The notes below the pieces were generated by a model. That model worked only from the letters and a program-made list of their open reading frames with translations, searched no databases and was not told the DNA's origin. A stretch of 48,910 bases of DNA. It comes from Sphingobacterium sp. GTDB taxonomy: Bacteria; Bacteroidota; Bacteroidia; Sphingobacteriales; Sphingobacteriaceae. Positions within the stretch are counted from its first letter, which is position 1. Each line of letters begins with the position of its first letter. Below, piece after piece: positions 25,469 through 34,549 of this stretch. A program made the translations under genes and the position numbers. The stretch lies in contig JALAGS010000082.1 of assembly GCA_022712315.1 (NCBI GenBank), positions 1 to 48,910 of the forward strand, read 5' to 3'.

Positions 25469-27652
25469 ATGAAAAGAATTGCGCTATTCTTCTTGTTGGC
25501 AAGCTCCATCAGCAGCTATGCACAACGCAACCTTAATTTAGAAGAAACCGTCTTTGGCCCCCGCACCTATGCACCGGCATCGATAGCTGGAGCATCGTGG
25601 ATCCCAAAATCCAACAGCTTCTCCTATCTCGATAAATCGTATCAAAATCTGCTATCCAAAAGTGCCGCTGGCAAATGGAATGAAACGAATCTGGTCACTA
25701 AAGCAGATCTCGAAACAGCATTAAAAGCGGCCATTCCGAACGAAACTTTCAATCTGCGTCAATTTCCCTATGACTATAAATGGCGTGACGGAAACTCCTT
25801 ATTACTCCAGATCGATGGAAAAGATAAAACCTATTCTGTAGCTTACAACATTAAATCAAAAAATATTGAAAGCTTTATTGGCAATGACAACAAAGGAGCT
25901 AACCGCGAGTTAAGCGCTGATTTTTCAAAAATTGCCTATTTAGTCGACAATAACATTGTGATTGTTGACAAGAGCGGCAAAATTACTCCTGTAACGAACG
26001 ACACCGACAAAGGGATTGTCAATGGAAGCGATTATACACACCGCCAGGAATTTGGCATCAAGAAAGGAATGTGGTGGAACAATCAAAATGACAAATTACT
26101 TTACTACCGTAAAGATGAAACGATGGTTGCCAACTATCCATTACCGCAATGGAGTTCAAAAATCGCCGACATCAAATGGATAAAATATCCGATGACAGGC
26201 CAAAAGTCAGAAGAAGTTTCTTTGGTCGTTTACAATACCACGACCGGACAAAAAGTAACCCTTCAAACCGGCGAGCATTCGGAGCAATATTTAACCATGG
26301 TTACCTGGGATCCATCCGGAAAATACATCTACGTCGGACTCCTCAACCGTGGTCAAAACGACCTTAAAGTCAACAAATACAATGCTGAAAACGGTTCCTT
26401 GGTCAAAACCCTGTTTGAGGAAACCGCAACAACCTGGGTGGAACCAGAAAATCCGTTGACATTTTTGCCAAACAAACCGGATCAATTCCTTTATCAATCC
26501 GATAAAGACGGCTACAATCAGCTTTACCTTTACAATACCGAGGGCAATCTGATTAAAAAATTAGGCCATAAAGACATTGTCATGGAAACATTACTCGACT
26601 TCTCGTCCGATGGCAACAAAGTAAGTTATACCGGCGTAACCAATAATGGTTTGGATCGCCAGTTATTCGAAGTTGATCTAAAATCAGGAAAAACGACTCA
26701 ATTAACCAATGAATCGGGTATACACCATGCTTCTTTAAGTGACGATGGCAAATATATCTATGATCAATATAGCAACTTAAAAACACCGAATAAAATTCAG
26801 ATCAAGGAAGTTAAATCTGCTAAGGAAACAACTTTAGTTCATGCAGAAAACCCTTTTTCCGGAAAAATTAATGATCCTAAAATCGAATTTGTACAATTGA
26901 CATCCGCGGATGGAAAATACCCATTAACAGGACGTATCATTTATCCAAATGATTTTGATCCCGCAAAAAAATATCCGGTCATGTACTACCTATATGGCGG
27001 ATCACATTCGCAGCTCGTTTCCAATAAATGGCTAGGGGGAGCAGGTTATTTTGATATGTACATGGCTCAACAGGGTTATATTGTCTTTACGATGGACAAT
27101 CGTGGCACAAACTACAGAGGCCGTGATTTCTACACCGCCACACATCGCAACCTTGGTCAAAACGAAATGGCCGACCAGATGAAAGGAATTGAGTTCCTTA
27201 AGTCAAAATCCTTTGTTGACCAACAGCGCATGGGAATTTTCGGCTGGAGTTTTGGCGGTTTTATGACGACTTCGTTTATGTTGCATCACAACGACATCTT
27301 CAAAGCTGCCGTTGCCGGAGGCCCTGTAATTGACTGGAAATTTTACGAGGTTATGTATGGAGAACGCTATATGGACACGCCGCAGGAAAATCCGGAAGGC
27401 TATAAATTGACTTCCTTGCTCAATAAAGCCGATCAGCTAAAAGGACGATTATTGATCATCCACGGCGCACAGGACCCGGTCGTTGTACAGCAAAATAGCA
27501 TGGAATTTTTAGAAGCTTGTATCAAAGCCGGCAAGCAGGTAGATTACTTCCTCTACCCTACCCATGAACATAATGTAATGGGTAAAGACCGTATCCACAT
27601 GTACGAAAAAATTGCTGACTATTTTAATCAGCATCTCAAAAACCCATCCTAA
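25469..27652 (+). CDS. S9 family dipeptidyl peptidase, DPP4 type
   Basis: This periplasmic or surface serine peptidase is expected to remove N-terminal dipeptides, usually after proline or alanine. The 727-residue product has a signal peptide (to about residue 18, SSYAQ), an N-terminal beta-propeller (about 40-450) and a C-terminal alpha/beta-hydrolase domain. The nucleophile is Ser594 in GWSFGG, the acid Asp669 in HGAQDPVV, and the histidine most likely His701 in THEHNV. The double-Glu of DPP4 may correspond to acidic residues in the propeller but I cannot place it with confidence. Monocistronic, with a terminator right after. Confidence 0.93.
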   Translation: MKRIALFFLLASSISSYAQRNLNLEETVFGPRTYAPASIAGASWIPKSNSFSYLDKSYQNLLSKSAAGKWNETNLVTKADLETALKAAIPNETFNLRQFPYDYKWRDGNSLLLQIDGKDKTYSVAYNIKSKNIESFIGNDNKGANRELSADFSKIAYLVDNNIVIVDKSGKITPVTNDTDKGIVNGSDYTHRQEFGIKKGMWWNNQNDKLLYYRKDETMVANYPLPQWSSKIADIKWIKYPMTGQKSEEVSLVVYNTTTGQKVTLQTGEHSEQYLTMVTWDPSGKYIYVGLLNRGQNDLKVNKYNAENGSLVKTLFEETATTWVEPENPLTFLPNKPDQFLYQSDKDGYNQLYLYNTEGNLIKKLGHKDIVMETLLDFSSDGNKVSYTGVTNNGLDRQLFEVDLKSGKTTQLTNESGIHHASLSDDGKYIYDQYSNLKTPNKIQIKEVKSAKETTLVHAENPFSGKINDPKIEFVQLTSADGKYPLTGRIIYPNDFDPAKKYPVMYYLYGGSHSQLVSNKWLGGAGYFDMYMAQQGYIVFTMDNRGTNYRGRDFYTATHRNLGQNEMADQMKGIEFLKSKSFVDQQRMGIFGWSFGGFMTTSFMLHHNDIFKAAVAGGPVIDWKFYEVMYGERYMDTPQENPEGYKLTSLLNKADQLKGRLLIIHGAQDPVVVQQNSMEFLEACIKAGKQVDYFLYPTHEHNVMGKDRIHMYEKIADYFNQHLKNPS

Positions 27653-27674
27653 AACTTTGGAAAACAATAAAATC

Positions 27675-27709
27675 AAAAAGGCATCTTTCAATATGAAAGG
27701 TGCCTTTTT
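27675..27709 (+). terminator. Terminator of the DPP4-type peptidase gene
   Basis: AAAAAGGCATCTTTC (27675-27689) pairs with GAAAGGTGCCTTTTT (27695-27709) with one G-T wobble and a 5-nt loop, ending in a T-tract. Confidence 0.88.
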
Positions 27710-27770
27710 GGTTTTATAATGTACAATAAGTATCTTTAATAGCAACGTATAACCCAATTATCCACATACT

Positions 27771-28376
27771 TTGAAAAAGAACATTCCTTTTGCCCTGATT
27801 ATACTCCGCCTTGTCTTAGGACTGCTTCTGTTGTTCTTTTACTGGCTTAAGGTGGATCATTTTAAATGGTATGCTATTTCATTTCTTGTGATCGGATTAT
27901 TGAGCGATGTATTTGACGGCATTATTGCCCGTAGGCTAGCTGTTTCTACCGCACTGTTACGTCGATGGGACTCCAGTGTTGATCTCCTGTTTTTTGCCTG
28001 TGTCTCATTAGTAAGTTACCTGAGCTGTCCCCAATTTTTTATGGATAATGCCACATTGATTTTGATCCTGATAGGATCAGAGATGCTAACCTACATCATT
28101 AGCTTTGTAAAATTTAAAAAAGAAATCGCAACACACTCCTTTGGAGCAAAGATATGGACGCTATTTTTATTTGCCCTTTTAGTTGAATTACTCCTACATT
28201 GCCAATCAACAATCTTATTTCAGTTAACGATCTGGCTAGGCCTTCTTACACGTCTGGAAATCATTGCTATTATTTTGACGCTCAGAAACTGGTCTAACGA
28301 TATCCCAAGCATCTACCACGCTATCCAGCTACGCAAAGGAAAGGCGATCCTTAAAAACAAGTTTTTCAATAGTTAA
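27771..28376 (+). CDS. CDP-alcohol phosphatidyltransferase family membrane protein
   Basis: This integral membrane enzyme family joins a CDP-activated lipid to an alcohol. The 201-residue product has about six hydrophobic helices. Its signature is D46-x2-D49-G50-x2-A53-R54-x8-L63-x3-D67-x3-D71, so all four metal-binding aspartates are kept but the usual glycine before the third aspartate is Leu63. The product lipid is not known. The start appears to be a TTG at 27771, since no ATG gives the full first helix. Its end overlaps the convergent deacetylase-like gene by 4 bp. Confidence 0.87.
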   Translation: MKKNIPFALIILRLVLGLLLLFFYWLKVDHFKWYAISFLVIGLLSDVFDGIIARRLAVSTALLRRWDSSVDLLFFACVSLVSYLSCPQFFMDNATLILILIGSEMLTYIISFVKFKKEIATHSFGAKIWTLFLFALLVELLLHCQSTILFQLTIWLGLLTRLEIIAIILTLRNWSNDIPSIYHAIQLRKGKAILKNKFFNS

Positions 28377-29341
28377 TACGGCTCCTCATCCAAGCCCGCC
28401 GATAAACTATACAATGTCCAATGCTTCGCTTTTATTGCCGCAGATTCTGTCTGAAGCAATTTGATAAAGTCATGCACCCCAAGCTCCTCATTTCCGTTAC
28501 CATGTATGAGGACAATACTTCCATTTTTGGCCTGCTGCCCTTTAGCCAGCCAAGCATCTGAACCAACCGCAATAAGGCCATAAGACAACAGCCGTTCGAT
28601 GATACTCCGATCGGAAACCAAGCCCGGACAACGAAAAAATACCGAAGGTATAAGACCATTCCTGAGCATCAGTTTCTCATTTTCCAACACTTCATAGCGT
28701 AGATCGGTATTTTTAGAGAGCAGGAAGTTGGATGTTAGGGGGCTATTATTAAAAATATGGTCATACGTATGATTGATCCAGGTAATCTTCACCCCTTTTG
28801 TATCCAATGATTTGAGCCATTCTAAATCAGCTACATGGTTCAACATCCATTTACCCGAAACAGAAACAGCCAATGGCAAGGAACTATCGACTCCCTTAAA
28901 TGCAAGGATGAGGTCTTCAAAAATAACTTTGTCCAAAGGTTTATGGGAAGGACATAAATCAATCGTCAGATTAATACCTGCTTCTTTGGGAAGTCTAAAA
29001 TTCAAACCAGCATCCTGTAAGTTATTCTCGGTTTTCCTGACCAGGGAGAAACAACTTTCATAGACCGAACCACGCAGACTTTTAGCAACCTGAGCAGAAT
29101 CTTTGCTGATAACCTGGACAGACCGGTCACCTACTACACGCGTTTGCAGCGTAGTAGGATCTACCGCTAAGTAATATTTTACAGCATTCGACGTGAAACT
29201 GCGTATCCCCACCAAAGACCGATCATTTTCACGAAGGATCACCCATTCGGTCCTGTACTTTTCCAAATTGGTAAAGGAAACCTGTCCAAACGAAAAAAGA
29301 CCACATACGAGAAACAGATAGACGAAGATGAGTTGTTTCAT
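28373..29341 (-). CDS. Secreted polysaccharide-deacetylase-like (NodB fold) protein
   Basis: The 322-residue protein has a signal peptide (about 1-19, FSFGQ), a region of about 100 residues without clear homology, and a NodB-like domain from about 124. Motif 1 reads TIDLCPSH (D128; the usual second Asp is absent), motif 2 keeps the two metal histidines in NHTYDH (H191, H195), and motif 3 is FRCPG (R237, P239). The metal-binding set is thus partly altered. Substrate unknown. It lies 14 bp downstream of the M28 peptidase gene on the same strand and is probably co-transcribed with it. Confidence 0.83.
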   Translation of the reverse strand: MKQLIFVYLFLVCGLFSFGQVSFTNLEKYRTEWVILRENDRSLVGIRSFTSNAVKYYLAVDPTTLQTRVVGDRSVQVISKDSAQVAKSLRGSVYESCFSLVRKTENNLQDAGLNFRLPKEAGINLTIDLCPSHKPLDKVIFEDLILAFKGVDSSLPLAVSVSGKWMLNHVADLEWLKSLDTKGVKITWINHTYDHIFNNSPLTSNFLLSKNTDLRYEVLENEKLMLRNGLIPSVFFRCPGLVSDRSIIERLLSYGLIAVGSDAWLAKGQQAKNGSIVLIHGNGNEELGVHDFIKLLQTESAAIKAKHWTLYSLSAGLDEEPY

Positions 29342-29354
29342 AACTAATTGCTAA

Positions 29355-30908
29355 CTAATTGCCGCTGGTTCTTTTCGATTGAAGGTTTGTTGGCCAGATC
29401 ATCGGCTTACCTTCTTTATCAATTGGCAATACGATTTTTTCCCGTGAAACCAATGTCGGCTCTTCACAAGCGAGATAGGTCAAAATCGCCACAATAATAG
29501 CATTTTGCTTCACCTCGTCAAAGACAATCTTATCATAGGTATCCCGATTGGTGTGCCAAGTCACTTTACCGTAGTCCCAGGAAGTAGAAGAAAGACCGAA
29601 AGCAGGGATTCCCTTTTGAACGAACGAAGAATGATCACTCCCGCCTGTTCCCGGCATCCCCGGAAAACTGGTCTGAATTTCATTACGAAAATCTTCAGGC
29701 AAATATTGCAGCCAACGGCTGATATATTCATACGATTTTTCAAAGCCACTGCCCCCTATACGAACAATGCGACCTGTTCCGTTATCCTGATTCCATACCA
29801 CCTGTATATTTTTGGCAATCTCAGGATGATCTTCCACAAATGCAGAAGAGCCATTGAGCCCCTGCTCTTCACTTCCCCAGTTCCCGACTAAAATGGTTCT
29901 TTTATTTTCTGGATAAACCTTTCTTAAAATACGGACAGCCTCCATCATCGTAATCACCCCCGTCGCATTATCAGTAGCACCCGAAGCGCCATCCCAAGAA
30001 TCCAGATGTGCCGAAAGTACGACATATTCATTTGGTTTCTCCTTGCCTTTGATCTCCGCAATACTATTGTATGTTTTTGATATTCCCAGCTCTTTTGAAT
30101 TTCCCTGCAGGGATACCCGTGGTTTAATACCATGCTCCGCCATGCGGTATAACAAACCGTAGTCCTCCAATCCGACATTAAATACCGGAATCTTTTTGGA
30201 CTTTGCATCAAATACCCGCGTAATACCCGGCAATTCGGTCCAATACGAATCAATTACGCCAACTGCTCCTGCATTTTCCAGCGCCAAAGGCAGTGTCCGG
30301 CGGGTACTTCCCGTATAGGAAATGCTACTCTCCCATTTTTTTAACTGATCATTTTTTAAGGATTGATATTTTTCATAGCCCTTAACAGAAGCAGACTCCT
30401 TCCAATTGGCATCTGACCTTCCCGATATGGGATTCACCCCAATCAGTACAATCTTACCTTTTACCGTTTTAAGCCAAGACTGAAAATCGGACTGGGAACC
30501 AAATAGCGGCATAGCCACCACCTCAGCCTCTATTCCCTTCTCTTTTGTCATAGGACTAAACGCCAATTGTGTACCTTCTAAAGATTTAATTCTCGGATAG
30601 GTCATCGTCACCTGTGAAGTCCCTCGTTCCCATGAACGCCACTCGCCATACGCTTCATTACGTGCTTCAGCTCCAAGTGCGCTATAATTTTTAACCACCC
30701 AATCATGCGCCTGCTGCATCTGCGGACTTCCGACAAGACGGGGACCGATCATATCGATCAGCTCAAACGCATACTTTTCCAATTGTGAATTTGCATTTGC
30801 TTCCTGAACAATCGAGGTGACCATTGCTTCTTTATTTTGAGCAAATACACTCCCCGTACCCAATAATAGCAATGCAAGTCCCAAAGATTTCATCTTACGC
30901 TGTTTCAT
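29355..30908 (-). CDS. M28 family zinc aminopeptidase, secreted
   Basis: The protein (517 residues from the ATG at 30908) has a signal peptide ending VFAQ. A PA-like inserted domain (about 130-280) precedes the M28 catalytic domain. Counting from the longer start at 30932, the zinc ligands are H309 (SAHLDSWDG), D321 (TDNATG), E356 beside the general base E355 (GSEEQG), D383 (NQDNGTG) and H434 (GGSDHSSF). All co-catalytic residues are present. The longer form from 30932 would add eight residues before the signal peptide. It likely hydrolyses amino acids from peptides in the periplasm. It precedes the deacetylase-like gene by 14 bp. Confidence 0.92.
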   Translation of the reverse strand: MKQRKMKSLGLALLLLGTGSVFAQNKEAMVTSIVQEANANSQLEKYAFELIDMIGPRLVGSPQMQQAHDWVVKNYSALGAEARNEAYGEWRSWERGTSQVTMTYPRIKSLEGTQLAFSPMTKEKGIEAEVVAMPLFGSQSDFQSWLKTVKGKIVLIGVNPISGRSDANWKESASVKGYEKYQSLKNDQLKKWESSISYTGSTRRTLPLALENAGAVGVIDSYWTELPGITRVFDAKSKKIPVFNVGLEDYGLLYRMAEHGIKPRVSLQGNSKELGISKTYNSIAEIKGKEKPNEYVVLSAHLDSWDGASGATDNATGVITMMEAVRILRKVYPENKRTILVGNWGSEEQGLNGSSAFVEDHPEIAKNIQVVWNQDNGTGRIVRIGGSGFEKSYEYISRWLQYLPEDFRNEIQTSFPGMPGTGGSDHSSFVQKGIPAFGLSSTSWDYGKVTWHTNRDTYDKIVFDEVKQNAIIVAILTYLACEEPTLVSREKIVLPIDKEGKPMIWPTNLQSKRTSGN

Positions 30909-30932
30909 TGAACCTATCTTCATGTATATCAT

Positions 30933-31186
30933 TATTTATTTTATAATTATCCGTTAATAAGCTAACACCACAATCGCGATCTACTTCTTCGCGCATTCAA
31001 TTCATCGCCTAAAAAAAGACTCGGGAAAAGAAGCTGCTTTGACCACCTATAGTTAATTTAGAAACCCAAAGTTCCTTGTGATTGGTTTTCCCGAAAATTA
31101 CTAAAGAATATTTAAAAAAACACATTCTTTTTCATTCTCCTCAAATTAATTATCCCTGTTTCGCTAAAAAAGCTTAAAGAAAAAAC
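30933..31186. other. Gene-free region upstream of the M28 peptidase gene
   Basis: Part of a roughly 300-bp space between asnB and the M28 gene. Apart from the asnB terminator, it contains a 9-bp inverted repeat, TCGGGAAAA (31021-31029) and TTTTCCCGA (31086-31094), and a T-run on the minus strand at 31017-31011. No convincing ORF is present. See the candidate RNA entry. Confidence 0.4.
31011..31097 (-). ncRNA. Candidate structured RNA or 5' leader, minus strand
   Basis: On the minus strand TCGGGAAAA (31094-31086) can pair with TTTTCCCGA (31029-31021) around 56 nt, and seven T residues follow 3 nt later (31017-31011). That matches a long terminator-like closing stem. An inner pairing of AAACC with GGTTT is possible. 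A partial -7 element, TTAATTTG, lies at 31149-31142. It could be a small RNA or the leader of the M28 gene beginning 79-103 bp further. I do not recognise a known riboswitch family. Confidence 0.3.
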
Positions 31187-31220
31187 ATAAAAAAGCCCGG
31201 GAAGAATCTTCCTGGGCTTT
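31187..31220 (-). terminator. Terminator of asnB
   Basis: AAAGCCC (31192-31198) pairs with GGGCTTT (31214-31220), extended inside by GGAAGA with TCTTCC. On the minus strand the stem ends in a T-run. It lies 30 bp after the asnB stop codon. Confidence 0.88.
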
Positions 31221-31249
31221 ACTAAATATAAAATGTGATGGTTGATTAT

Positions 31250-32938
31250 TTACACTGCTTCTACTTTGGATTTCTCATAGCTCTCTTGATGAACTGAAGC
31301 CACAGCTCTGCCAGAAGGATCATTCAGATTCTGGAAAGAAGCATCCCAAGCCAATGCCTCTGGGGTACTGCATGCAACAGATTTTACCGAAGGAACAGTT
31401 TGCGCTGCCGCTGCTGAGGGGAAATGTGATTCAAAAATCGTCCGGTATAAAAACTCTTCTTTATTTTTCGGCGTGTTGATCGGGAATCGTACCGAGGCCT
31501 CAGCAAATTCCTGGTCGGACACTTTGCTTTCTGCCTGCTCTTTCAGCGTGTCGATCCAGCTGTAGCCCACACCGTCAGAAAATTGTTCTTTCTGGCGCCA
31601 TGCAATACTTTCTGGCAAATAGTCTTCAAAGGCTTTACGTACCACCCATTTTTCCATTCTTCCGTCACGGATCATTTTATCCGAAGGGTTGATACGCATG
31701 GCAATATCCATAAATTCTTTGTCCAAGAAAGGCACACGTCCTTCTACCCCCCAGGCTGCAAGTGATTTATTTGCCCGCAGACAATCGTATAGGTAAAGCT
31801 TTTTCAGCTTACGTACCGTTTCTTCATGAAATTCCCGTGCATTAGGCGCCTTATGGAAATAAAGATATCCGCCAAAAAGCTCGTCTGAACCTTCACCCGA
31901 CAACACCATTTTGATGCCCATCGATTTGATCACACGTGCTAATAGATACATCGGTGTGGAAGCACGCACTGTAGTGACGTCATAAGTCTCCAAATGATAG
32001 ATCACGTCACGGATTGCATCCAATCCTTCTTGAATGGTAAAGTTGATCTCATGATGTATCGTTCCGATATGATCTGCAGCTTTCTGTGCGGCAATTAAAT
32101 CTGGCGCGCCTTTCAGCCCCACCGCAAAGGAATGCAGCTGAGGATACCATGCTTCTTCCTGATCGTCGCTTTCAATCCGCTTGGATGCAAACTTCTTCGT
32201 TACCGCAGCAATAACGGATGAATCCAATCCTCCAGACAGAAGCACACCATAAGGAACGTCCGACATCAACTGGCGGTGCACAGCATCTTCTAACGCTTTA
32301 CGTAAAACAGCGATATCGGTCTCCTTATCTTTGACGGCATCATAACTTTCCCAGTCGCGTTGGTACCAGCGCTGCGGAACTGCCCCCGTTTTGCTATAAA
32401 GATAATGTCCCGGAGGAAATTGTTCGATCGTCGCACAGAAACCCTCCAATGACTTTAATTCTGACGCAACAAATAATTGCCCTCGTTCATCCTTGCCATA
32501 ATATAAGGGGATAATACCCATATGGTCACGTGCAACAAAAAAAGAATCGTCACGTGAATCATATAATGCAAAACCAAAAATGCCATTTAATTCATCAACA
32601 AATGAGGGGCCTTTCGCTAAATATAAAGCCAACACAACTTCAGAATCACTTTGTGTCGAAAACTCATAATCAGGAAGACTATTTCTTAATTCATGGTGGT
32701 TATAGATTTCGCCATTAACAGCTAGTACAACTTTTCCATCCGGACTGTACAAAGGTTGACTTCCCGATTTGGGATCAACGATAGCTAATCTCTCGTGTGC
32801 CAATAAGGCTTTGTCACCCGTAAATATGCCCGACCAATCAGGACCACGGTGACGAATACGTTTTGACATTTCTAATACTTGAGATCTCAATGAGCTTGCA
32901 GGTTGCTTTAATTCAAAAGCGCCAATAATTCCACACAT
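31250..32938 (-). CDS. asnB: Asparagine synthetase B, glutamine-hydrolysing
   Basis: AsnB makes asparagine from aspartate, ATP and glutamine in the cytoplasm. The 562-residue product has the N-terminal glutaminase domain with nucleophile Cys2 (MCGIIGAF), R50-L51 and NGEIYNH (75-81). The synthetase domain carries the PP-loop SGGLDS (235-240) and later GEGSDELFGGY. Length is usual for the E. coli AsnB type. The C-terminal ARFPINTPKNKEEFLYR-like segment is also conserved. It is monocistronic, with a terminator 30 bp after the stop; the 235-bp region before it, to the divergent Crp/Fnr gene, is very AT-rich. Confidence 0.97.
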   Translation of the reverse strand: MCGIIGAFELKQPASSLRSQVLEMSKRIRHRGPDWSGIFTGDKALLAHERLAIVDPKSGSQPLYSPDGKVVLAVNGEIYNHHELRNSLPDYEFSTQSDSEVVLALYLAKGPSFVDELNGIFGFALYDSRDDSFFVARDHMGIIPLYYGKDERGQLFVASELKSLEGFCATIEQFPPGHYLYSKTGAVPQRWYQRDWESYDAVKDKETDIAVLRKALEDAVHRQLMSDVPYGVLLSGGLDSSVIAAVTKKFASKRIESDDQEEAWYPQLHSFAVGLKGAPDLIAAQKAADHIGTIHHEINFTIQEGLDAIRDVIYHLETYDVTTVRASTPMYLLARVIKSMGIKMVLSGEGSDELFGGYLYFHKAPNAREFHEETVRKLKKLYLYDCLRANKSLAAWGVEGRVPFLDKEFMDIAMRINPSDKMIRDGRMEKWVVRKAFEDYLPESIAWRQKEQFSDGVGYSWIDTLKEQAESKVSDQEFAEASVRFPINTPKNKEEFLYRTIFESHFPSAAAAQTVPSVKSVACSTPEALAWDASFQNLNDPSGRAVASVHQESYEKSKVEAV

Positions 32939-33122
32939 ATTATGAAAATTTTAAATATTTCGTTTTTACATTATGTTATTGATACAAAGTAAAACAATTA
33001 AAAATTAAATTCATAATGATTTTTAATATTTATTGTGTTTTTACTAAAAAACACTTTTAAAACAAACAAAATTATCAATGAAACACTTATTTATTTACAA
33101 TAATCACACAATAGTTTAACAA

Positions 33123-33155
33123 TTGGTCTCCAGATTTATCGTTAAATTAACTTCG
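33123..33155 (+). promoter_or_regulatory. Promoter candidate for the second Crp/Fnr gene
   Basis: A -33 TTG (33123-33125) lies 22 nt before TAACTTCG (33148-33155), which is one base from the Bacteroidota -7 consensus TAnnTTTG. The start codon is at 33174. Confidence 0.4.
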
Positions 33156-33173
33156 TAATCAAATAACCAGGAC

Positions 33174-33749
33174 ATGGATCTAATTAGAACTTTCTATAGC
33201 GAGCTTGCGCTCACGCCACAAGAATTAAATGCCATCACGGAGAAACATGAAGCCATAACAGTCAAGAAGGGCGATTTTATATTGACCAAAGGGCAGGTTT
33301 CAAATGCTTACTACTTGATAGAGTATGGACTTACGCGTTCCTATTTACATGATTATGAAGGCAATGAAGTTACAATTGGTTTCTGCAGCGACAATGATGT
33401 CGTCATTGAAGTAGCTTCTTTTTTTCAACGCAGCCCCACAGTGGAAAATATTCAGGCGCTCATGGAAACCCGTCTTTGGAAAATAAAATTTGAAGATTTT
33501 CAGGAACTCTTTCATCAGATTCCTGAATTTAGGGAGTGGGGACGCTCCTGGATGGCTAAAGAGCTTGTCCATAGTAAAAATAGAGCGATTGCCATGATTA
33601 CAGAACCTGCCACTACGCGTTACCTGCGGTTAATCAAAGAAAAACCAATATTGATACAACAGGCTCCTTTAAAACATATTGCCTCCTATCTGGGCATTAC
33701 CGACACTTCCTTAAGCCGTATCCGCAAAGAAATTGTCCACGGAAATTAG
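33174..33749 (+). CDS. Crp/Fnr family transcriptional regulator
   Basis: The 191-residue protein has a cyclic-nucleotide-binding-like barrel at about 20-115 (KKGDFILTKGQVSNAYYLIEYG) and a C-terminal helix-turn-helix (LKHIASYLGITDTSLSRIRKE). It is the same short type as the regulator at 16504 but clearly a different paralogue. No iron-sulfur cysteine set or canonical cAMP-binding arginine is visible. It is divergent from asnB with a 235-bp gap and ends at a neat terminator, so it forms its own unit; its targets are unknown. Confidence 0.9.
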   Translation: MDLIRTFYSELALTPQELNAITEKHEAITVKKGDFILTKGQVSNAYYLIEYGLTRSYLHDYEGNEVTIGFCSDNDVVIEVASFFQRSPTVENIQALMETRLWKIKFEDFQELFHQIPEFREWGRSWMAKELVHSKNRAIAMITEPATTRYLRLIKEKPILIQQAPLKHIASYLGITDTSLSRIRKEIVHGN

Positions 33750-33780
33750 CCCATTTCAATGAATAGAAGACTACTTTCTG

Positions 33781-33806
33781 AAATCTTGCCTTAAGGCAAG
33801 ATTTTT
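33781..33806 (+). terminator. Terminator of the second Crp/Fnr gene
   Basis: AAATCTTGCC (33781-33790) and GGCAAGATTT (33795-33804) pair perfectly around a TTAA loop and end in TTTTT. Confidence 0.85.
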
Positions 33807-33919
33807 AAGAAAACTTCAGCTTAATTTTATCAAAGCATCCTCAGGGAAATTTACCTCGACCCGATGAGCATGACAATTTGAGAAAAAGAAGTAATCATTA
33901 TATTCAAAAATTAGAAATC

Positions 33920-34381
33920 ATGGCAAAATTACACGCTTATTTAAATTTCAACGGAAACTGTGAAGAAGCATTCAACTTTTATGAAAAAGTCTTCAACACA
34001 AAAAACCCGGGCTACATGCGCTACGGAGATATCCCCGCTGATCCACAAATGCCACCTGTTCCAGATGAGGCAAAAAACAAAATCTGCCATACAGCAATTT
34101 CTATCAATGGAGATAGCATGCTGATGGGAGCTGATGTCATTCCTGCTTTTGGTCAACAATATATTCAGGGAAACAACAGCTACGTCATGCTGATGTGTGA
34201 AAGCACAGCAGAGGCAAAAACATTGTATGACGCATTAAGTACCAACGCAAAGGTTGTTGAAATGCCGCTCGGAGAAACATTTTTTGCCGAACTATACAGT
34301 GCTTTTCAGGATCAATTCGGCATTTGCTGGATGGTTTATTTTGGCGGAAATAAAGAACAGGATTGCGAAAGCAAGCCTTAA
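33920..34381 (+). CDS. VOC superfamily protein, PhnB-like
   Basis: The 153-residue protein matches the PhnB-like (glyoxalase/bleomycin-resistance-fold) group: LHAYLNFNGNCEEAFNFYEK, the MGADVIPAF segment, SYVMLMCESTAEAKTLYDAL, and the terminal FGICWMVYF. No substrate can be given; family members of this type are usually uncharacterised. The ATG at 33920 gives the usual N-terminus, MAKLHAYLNF; an earlier in-frame start would add 14 residues. It is a single-gene unit with its own terminator. Confidence 0.88.
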   Translation: MAKLHAYLNFNGNCEEAFNFYEKVFNTKNPGYMRYGDIPADPQMPPVPDEAKNKICHTAISINGDSMLMGADVIPAFGQQYIQGNNSYVMLMCESTAEAKTLYDALSTNAKVVEMPLGETFFAELYSAFQDQFGICWMVYFGGNKEQDCESKP

Positions 34382-34414
34382 GCTAGCTGAACAGTCAACA
34401 AGATATCTGATACA

Positions 34415-34445
34415 AAAGGGCGGTAACAATAGTATACCGCCCTTT
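34415..34445 (+). terminator. Terminator of the VOC gene
   Basis: AAAGGGCGGTA (34415-34425) pairs with TACCGCCCTTT (34435-34445) around a 9-nt loop; a short T-rich tract follows. Confidence 0.78.
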
Positions 34446-34549
34446 CCATTTTCTACGACTCCCCCCTAATTTGCGCAATTTCAATTGAAACCACTGCGAA
34501 AGGAAGTGCTCTTGTTCCACCGAAGGCTTTCACCTTACAGCTGGACTTC

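Noticed and set aside
30933..31186. Known riboswitch (SAM, cobalamin, TPP) before the peptidase gene
   Set aside because: No conserved core sequence of these classes is visible; only a closing stem and T-run are seen, so it is listed as an unclassified candidate.
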